Below are positions 51,101 to 60,100 of a stretch of DNA of 64,000 bases, one piece after another. A program made the position numbers and the translations under genes. A model generated the notes under the pieces. It saw nothing but the letters and a program-made list of their open reading frames with translations. It did no database searches and was not told where the DNA came from. Position 1 is the stretch's first letter. Each line of letters opens with the position of its first letter. The stretch is from assembly GCA_021292105.1 (NCBI GenBank), contig CM037874.1, positions 17,747,655 to 17,811,654 of the forward strand, written 5' to 3'. The stretch comes from Anadara kagoshimensis. Lineage: Eukaryota; Mollusca; Bivalvia; Arcoida; Arcidae.

Positions 51101-54100
51101 ATGGATACATTACAGACTCTTCCGAAATCATTATCAAGTGGAATGGTTTTAAAGAGTCAATCCTATATTCAGAAATGGGTTATTTATCAGGAATTCGGAA
51201 TTACATGTATGCCATAGGTATGTGTAATTATATTTATTACTCCTAAAACTAAGGTAGATTACATCCACTTTTATGGTCTTTGCAAACATGGTACATCTAT
51301 GCAATGGATATTTACTGTGAAATGATCATATATTGTCATGATATCACACCTTGTTTGTGTAAAATTCATGTCTGAAAAACATACATGATAACGAAATAGT
51401 CAACGAATCAGTCAAAGATGTATTATACTTATGCTTTATCGCCTCAAACCCGGACTTGTATTTCAATATTTAAACATCTTCTAGCAAAATGCTGCAAAAA
51501 TCTATATTTAAGCAATTAATAGAGAATAAAGCTTTATTTATTCCATATTACATTCCATATCGGCTCGAGACTCCAAAATCAGACGGAGGACTTTATCGTA
51601 TATTTGAATTTTGCAAATATGGTATCAATTACAAAGATTTGTCATCATATAAAATAAATTTTATCCATTAACATTATGGAAATTGATCCATTCATTATTG
51701 TTGAAACAAATAATAAAAGAAAAATTAAACACAATAGATCTTTTGGCATCCCGATTTTCTATCAAAGAATCCAATTCCAATATATCTGACGCCAGTAAGT
51801 CTGCGACTGGACCATGAGGACTTTGTGTTGTTTTACAATCTCTCTGCATCGGAACAAAGCAACGGAAAGAACTTCCGGTTACCCAAAGAATCCGAAAAGA
51901 GGTATGATACTGGGGGTGCGGTATTGATTTGTAGTTTGCATCAATATCGGATATGCAGAAACTATATATTTTAGTAGGTATATAATGTATAACTATATCT
52001 ATTCAAAAATAATTGGCAAATCACAAATTCTGCATTTCGGATTTAAGAATGCATTATATTTTATGCAAATCAATATTTGACCTAAGATAGAAACATGTTT
52101 TTGTTAATTGACACCTTAAACATAGTTCCATGTAAGGGTTTGTGAACAAATGGAATAAAAATTACATACAAAAGTAAAATATGATATTGGTTCATATATT
52201 GTGTATTCAAGGGTCTTATCCAGGTGGTCAAGATGTTGTACAATTCACGAATGCTGGATTGTCAGAAACAGTAATACACAGAAATGTCACATTAACACCA
52301 GGAAATGCTTACTTTGCGACGGTAAAAGGTAAATATTTACTGCAGATTCTGTCTGAAATGAAAGTAAAGCACTAGGAACTATAAAATGAAAGGTTTGTTT
52401 GCATTGAATAACAGATGTTTAAATCGCAAAATTGAGACAAAGTTTGGTTGTCAAGACGAGAGTGTTTTGAATACACCAAACTGGAGAAGTGTCAATTAGG
52501 GCAGGATTTTCTGTAAGGCATGGTATGCATTTTGTGCTATCATGAAGTACTCCGGAAAGATAAACAGCTTGTTTAGATAGCTACAGTCTCCACATGTGTT
52601 ATTAAAGTTGAGGGTGAAAGGAACATAGACACTATTGGAATTCAAATATTTTTGTAAATTCAAAGTACATTTGATCATTAAAATTATACAACATTTTGAT
52701 GACGGCCATAACACTTTTTGGGGATCTTGATAAGCACAAATCTATGATTTCTCTGCATCAACATTTCATTTAAGCATCTTACTCCGTTTTATAACGATCC
52801 CATATAAGAAACAAACTCTTCTATAGCGTATTAATTTTGAAAGAAATACACCATAAGCACGAAAAGCTGGTATATTGCTGCACTGAACATCACGTGTATA
52901 ACTTCAAATAGAGCCTTTCGATGGAGTCATAATAATGAAAACCTTGAAAAATCAGAAGCGTGTTTTATTCCATGCTCACTTGAATAGATGACATTCATAC
53001 AATCTCTAATTTGAGAATAATTAAGATTTATGGCAACTTTTATTTAAAAAGGGCCTAAGGGTAAAGTGTATGAATTACACATTTTGTTATATTTTTGAAC
53101 CACCAACTTTTTGTTATGCAGAAATAATAAATAAATAAAAAGTTGTTGGGAAATGGTAATAAAACCACAAAGCCATGCTTTCATATCAGATTATATTTAA
53201 TTTCTTTGTTTGCTGTTTTCTGCATTAAGTTTTGATTCTTTTAAGTGCCATTTTCGCTTCCTGAACCTCATGTTATATATATTAGATATATTTCTAGCGT
53301 TAACAAGAATATATTTATGTCTATTGATATTATTTTTATTTTATTTTTAAAATCTTTCGTACATACAATTATGTTCCCATTTGCTGTTTTGTAGCAATAA
53401 ACCACGTTGGACTCCATGTTACCTCTGTTTCACCAGGTGTAATATTTGACAATTCTCCTCCGGTAAAAGGTATGGTCCATGTAGGAGGGATTCTTACACA
53501 CACATATGTTACATCGAAGGAGGCCCTGAGTGTTCATTGGATGAATTTCAAAGATCCAGAGAGTGGTATAGCAACAGTTGAAGTAGGAATTGGATCAAAC
53601 TTGTATTCTACTGATGTTAAACCGCTAGCTCAGGTTAATGGAGATTTTACCATGTTCCCGAAAGAGGAAATGCATGACGGGCTTCGGTACTATGTTACTA
53701 TGAAGGTAATAGTGACTGTGAACATTTCTCTACATTTAAAAATGCATAAACTTTTTACGGATAATTTCAATTCAATACATATTCCATGTTTGTTTTTAAC
53801 TACATACATTTTGTTTAAAATTTATTGTTTTGTTTATCAATAACTAAGTAATTATAACATATATTGTTAAAAAAATACGTAAACTGGAACTTTTTTAAAG
53901 TTTGCTTTGTGAAAAATGATTGAAATTTCTGGTATAATACGTACAACTGATCAAAGTTGTTAAGGGATATCAAATTAACATCTATTTTAAGACAAAAATA
54001 TATTTCATAGGTTACAAACGGAGCAGGAATGTTTTCCATGTTGTCCTCTGAACCTTTTATAATTGACAGTTCTCCACCGGTTAAAGGTGTGGTAAGAGAG

Positions 54101-57100
54101 GGGACATTAAATAGCCAGGTAAGCCCTACGTTATTTGTTACTTAATGATAAGTAAATGTTCAATCTTTGTTAGTTCTTTCTTGCACACTTACTGCTTACA
54201 TTATGTATTAAAAAGCAAATTTACAAACCCTTATTCCAATTTTAATCCACTACTAAAGTAAAAATTGTATAACCGGGTGCTCCGCAGGGGAAAGATTATT
54301 TATTTTCGGGTAATATCAGTCAATTCTCTACCTCAAAAAAGACGTTTCATATCATTTAATGTAGAAAAAATTATTTATGTTTTATGTCTGAAACTTTTGC
54401 CAAAGGGTTTAATGTTTTGTGTGAAATATATAAAAGGTATAAATTACATTTACTGGGGGATCCAAACTTTTGGGCTGAGTCAATAATCCATTTCCTTGGT
54501 ACAATAAAAAAATGCTTAAATGTCCTTTAATATTTAATTGTTACTGAATAATATATTGGAAAACAATAGCGCCGACTAAATGCTACAAAGGCACGCGTTT
54601 TTCAAGAAACGATAGTGATGAAAATAAATTTCATATAAGGTTGTTAATAACCAAATAAGTGGTCTATAATCATTCTTAATTACTGCCGATTTATTGTATT
54701 TCTTTTATGTTTCATTTTTCAGCATTTTTGCATATTTTTATCTTAATAATACTTTTTCGTATGATTATCATTGATCCTTATTTTCAGTTCGATTTGGATT
54801 ATCAAATTGATATTATATCGCTTTCCTGCCATTGGACTGATTTTGTGGATCCTCATTCACATATGCTTTACTACAGAGTTGGACTCGGATCACTTCCAGG
54901 TGAAATAGATGTGTTCCCATTCTACAATGTAGCTCTACGAAAAGGTATATAAATATATATAAATATAATATAACATCTTACCACAACAAACTAAAATATT
55001 AGCGGGTATGTCTTTGGTTTGTTCAATATACTTTATTACTGTTGATCAGACGTGTCGTATGTACTTTGTTTTATGTAAAGAAGCGTAGATAAACGCTATA
55101 AAACCTTTTCCTTGGGACATCTATCTGACAATGTTAAAAATTCACACCCAGTAAAGTTTTTCGTAAACTGCACTACTGATTCTACAGATTCATATTTGGA
55201 CTGATAACTGAATTATGACACCACGGAAGTCTACATTTATAGCTTTATTACACACGTAACGTTTTCAATGTTTTATTACCAAATTTTCTGTAAAACCTGC
55301 CTTCCTGTTGCTGGTTTATTAATTAATTTCATAGTTAATACGCTGTGCTACACCTTATTCCCACTTTGAAAATGTTAAACAACGATACTACTTCAAAATA
55401 GACTTAATGATTCGGATATAATAATGTTTTGTTGAAGATATTATGTTATACAATAAAAAACTCAACACAGTCAATTTTTGTTTTTGTTAAAGATATTATG
55501 TTAAACAATAAAACAACTCAACACATGCAATTTTTTGTACAACGTCAGTGTCATGATTTATGTCTTTATTTTCTGATAAGTGTTTGATTACCTGGTTCAT
55601 ATTACAGAGATGGTATGGAAATCACATTTTGAACCTGGAAAACGTTACTATGTGACAGTTGAGGGATGCAATGGTGCCAATTTGTGTACAAGAGCATCAT
55701 CAAATGGAATAATTATGGACAATTCTCCGCCGATTGCTGGACTAGTTCATGTTGGTGTTACTGGAAAACATGCAAATATATATCACAAACGTAAGTGCTA
55801 TATTCTGCCTCATGTTAGACATTAGAACAGATATTAAGCTATTTTAAACATACCTATGAACAATTTTAATCATGAACTTTTCTTATTATTGAAATCGGTA
55901 AGTACCAATCATCATCATCATCAAGTCGATGTATTAATGCATTTCACTTCTTTATCCATTATTATGAATATCATAAATGCATTAGGTACGAGCATAACAC
56001 ATAATCATCTATATAGCTTGTTTTGAGATGTTAGATTTACACCTTTTTGTTTACAGATCCACACTTCAAGCCCAATGGATTGGTTTCCAAGATCCACAGT
56101 CTGAAATACAGCACTTTGAAGCGTGTATTGGAACAAGTAGCAATGTATGTGACATTCAACCGTTTAAAAATTTTCTCCTCTCGTCATCATTGACATTAAC
56201 ACAACTTAAAATGCCTGTTGGTAAAAAACTTTATGTTATCGTACGAGCATATAACCACGTCGGTCTACACACCGATAAAAGTTCTGACAGTTTTATAGTA
56301 GACACCACAGCACCAGTTATAACTGAACCACCCATATTTCATATAGACGGCAAACTGTCTCATAAGAATAACACACAATGGGAAGTGTCCATACTAAAGA
56401 TTAAATGGAATGTTGAAGACAGAGAAAGCGCTGTCGTTCGTCAAACGGTCTCTTTAAAAACACACCATGATGGCAATGCTGCAGTCGAGCAGATTAGACT
56501 TGCAAGTGAAAAGCAGTTAACCATAACACTTGACTCTAAACATTGGCTTAAAAATGGTGACAGATATCACGTTGAACTGACATCTTGTAATTCTGCTTCT
56601 CTTTGTACTACTGTCTCAGGTAATGATCTGCTTATTGATTCCTCTCCGCCACATTTAGGAGGTTTCAAAATACCTCTTACCTGGACCTCTACAACGACAT
56701 CAATGGTAAATTTGAAATGGTATGGATTTGTTGATGTGGAATCTGACATCAGTGAATACCATATTACAGTTGGAAAAACATATAGTGGATCAGAACTGTC
56801 TGGGGGTACAATCTCGTTTCCTCATATCGGTACTAAAGACAGTGGCCAAGAACAGGATATTAATCTTCTTGAGAAGTTATTTGTCGGTCAAAAGATTTTC
56901 CTTTCAATATGGGCTGAAAACGCAGCTGGACTTTTAAGTAAAGTTGGTAAAATAACTACCGAGGTAGTCGCTACAGATAGCCTTAATACTAAAGGAAAAC
57001 TGATGATAGAAAAACATTCTTGTGATGTTCACTATTGCAATAAAGACTGCACTTGTGCTGTGATTGGCAGAAAATGTGCTAATGTGAATTTTAAAGATCA

Positions 57101-60100
57101 ATGCACTGAACACGTTGACAATTCAGTATTGCCAATCAAACTTGTAATAGGTTATCATACCGAACATCAAACTTCTACCGCTTCATCAGCATGTTTGAGT
57201 GCAAATTGGCAATTGGGAGGGAACAACACAAATGTGTTAAGATATGAATGGAGCTTTGGTTTTGACGGACTGACCGTTGGAGCGGGAATATTTGATTTGA
57301 CCCATGAAATGTATGGTATGATATAGGAAAACAAACCCACATTGTTCATTGTTTGCCCGCTGGAAAAAACCTTACCCATGATGATTCTTATGTTGCATAC
57401 CTCCGTGCATGGGTATCACCAGCAGGATACTACACATATAAATCGGAGCCAATCAAAATTGATTTAACAGCGCCAACTGTAAGGAGAGGAAAGTTTATAA
57501 AGGATTCCGATAGGACATGCTTAAACGATATAGATTATACAAACATCACAGACACCATGACAGCTTGTTGGAGTGGCGTGTTTTCTGAACATCAAACACG
57601 AATTGTTACCTACCATGTCTACATGGGTACTGAACCAGGAGGTAAAAACCTTTCAATAGATTTTCATTGTTTTCTTGTTTTTTTTGTTTCTTTAGATTAT
57701 TTTCTATCAAGTAAATGTTGCGAAGTACGTTTATATGATTAATAAGTATTGTTATGTTTATTCCGTTTTAACTAACTTTATTTGCATTTTGCACATTTTA
57801 ACTAAATCCATATCATTTCCAGCGTAGTCCGAACGCCTAAATATTTTTTCTTAACGGTTCTTTATAAAAAAAATACATTATGGATTGATAATCATAGGAA
57901 ACCAAATAATATATTATAAATAGATAAAAGTCATATTTTAAAATGGATTAAGGATGTGACTCAAAATTATCGTCAAAAATACAATATATGTTTATTTTCC
58001 TAAATGATGCATATTTTTCTCTTACTTTCAGCCGATGATGTCATTTCTATGACAAATGTGGGACTTAGAACAAGCATCACTTGGAATAATTTGTCATTGA
58101 AATCTGGAACAAAGTACTATACGACAGTCCAAGCTACGAATGAACTAGATTTACAATTCGCAATCAGCTCAGATGGTTTTGTTGTGGATAACAAAATACC
58201 ATATAGTGGCGTTGTCTTTAATACAAAGTTCCACAAAAATATCTATGTTCAATCTTCTAATACTAGCTTCGGCGTTTCCTGGCACGGATTTGAAGACTCT
58301 GAATCACATATACTATCATACCAGGTCGCATTCCTTTCCCAAAATGAATCCTTAGACAATACCAATATAGCTTTCAGGGATGTTGGCATAGCTAATAGTA
58401 TACATCTGGACCACCTCGATCTTCAACACGGAGAAATGTATGTTGTCGCCGTTAAAGCACTTGATGCTGCTGGATACGAAAGTAACGTTTCCTTCTCTGA
58501 TCCTTTGTTAATTGATACAACCCCGCCTATACCATTCATATGTACTTCTTATAATGTCTCAAGAGATGTTGTTTTGAAAATGGCCGGTGACGCTGTCCAT
58601 GTATGGAATGATACATTAGCATTTGAAATAAACACCGCTTACAAATTAAAACTTCGAATTGATAACGTAGATATGGATGTCATGGCTACATTTAATGCAG
58701 AACAATTTTCAGTTGCCTTACCGTTGTCAGAGAATGCAGACGGTTCAATAATGACTATATTTGACTTTATATCACCTTTTAATGGCGACGTTCCAGTATC
58801 CTTAACCGTCAACGGAGCAGGCGTCAGAGCTCGGTCACACTTAGAGTTTTCTGTCTGCACCGAAAGATCAACAGAGGAGGCCGCAAAGAATGCTGCAATT
58901 ATGATAAGACAAATATCGCCGTATAAAGTGTCTCTTTGTGTCAGTGCTATTGATGACGAAAGTGGAATAACGCATGTTCTAGTTGGAGCAGGAACAACAC
59001 CAGGAGGTTTCCAAGTTCGATCATTACAACCTTCTTCGCTTGCAAGTCACATGGTCATGGATGTAAATGTTACGCACGGTTCGCCAGTGTATATAACAGC
59101 AGTAGTTGAAAACAATGCCAAATTAAGGGAGACTTTCTATTCTCAGAAACTTTTAATTGATCACACTGGTCCCATAATAACAGATTACAAATCAACAGTA
59201 TCCTATACTTCAACTATGTCCGTTAGTCCATATAATTCATCAAATGGAAACACGACCAGTTCTGTGGAATTACACTGGGATGCTAGAGATCCGGAGAGCA
59301 ACATTAAACTATGTTTCTGTGCTCTGGGTGAGTTATTCCATTATATTTTGTAATAATTATTTAGTATTTTTTCGTTATTTCCCGAAATCTTTCTGACAAA
59401 TAATTCGTGTCAATATATTCAAATGAACTATTTTCTAAAATGTGATGATTGATTGATGTCATGATACAATAATGTTCACTTTAATTACATAAAATTATGG
59501 TTAACTAATTACATTAAATTTATATGAATTTAACACTATTTTGTATTAAGTTTTCTAATTCAGTTTGGAAAAAATTCAAGTTTATGTAAATTGAAAAGAA
59601 TCAAATACTTTTGTTTCTTGTTGTTATTCCAATAATGTGTTTTCTTTTATCTAGGCACATCTGTGTCATCAACTAATCTTCAAAGCTGGACCGAAGTAAA
59701 TACCAACGGTCACTTTTTCTTTGATGACTTAACACTACATCATGGACAACATGTTCATGCTATGATCAAATGTATCAATAATGTGGAACTGGCATCTATA
59801 GTCCATGTACAGCCAGTCACAATAATATTTGAACCACCAGATATAAATGAGGCAAAGGTAACTTTACAGGCAATATCTACCGAGTGCAGTTCTAAGCCTA
59901 ACATCCAATCAAATGATTCGTCAGTGCATGTATTATGGGAAGATTTCAAAGATTTGACAGGAATAGCATCATATCAGTGCAGAATTCGTTCAGGAAACAA
60001 AACGGTTGTCAATTGGTTGGATATCAATATGCGTACACGAGCAGAAATATCCGGTTTGAATCTGGTGGATGATCAGGAGTATATCACAGAAGTCAAAGCT

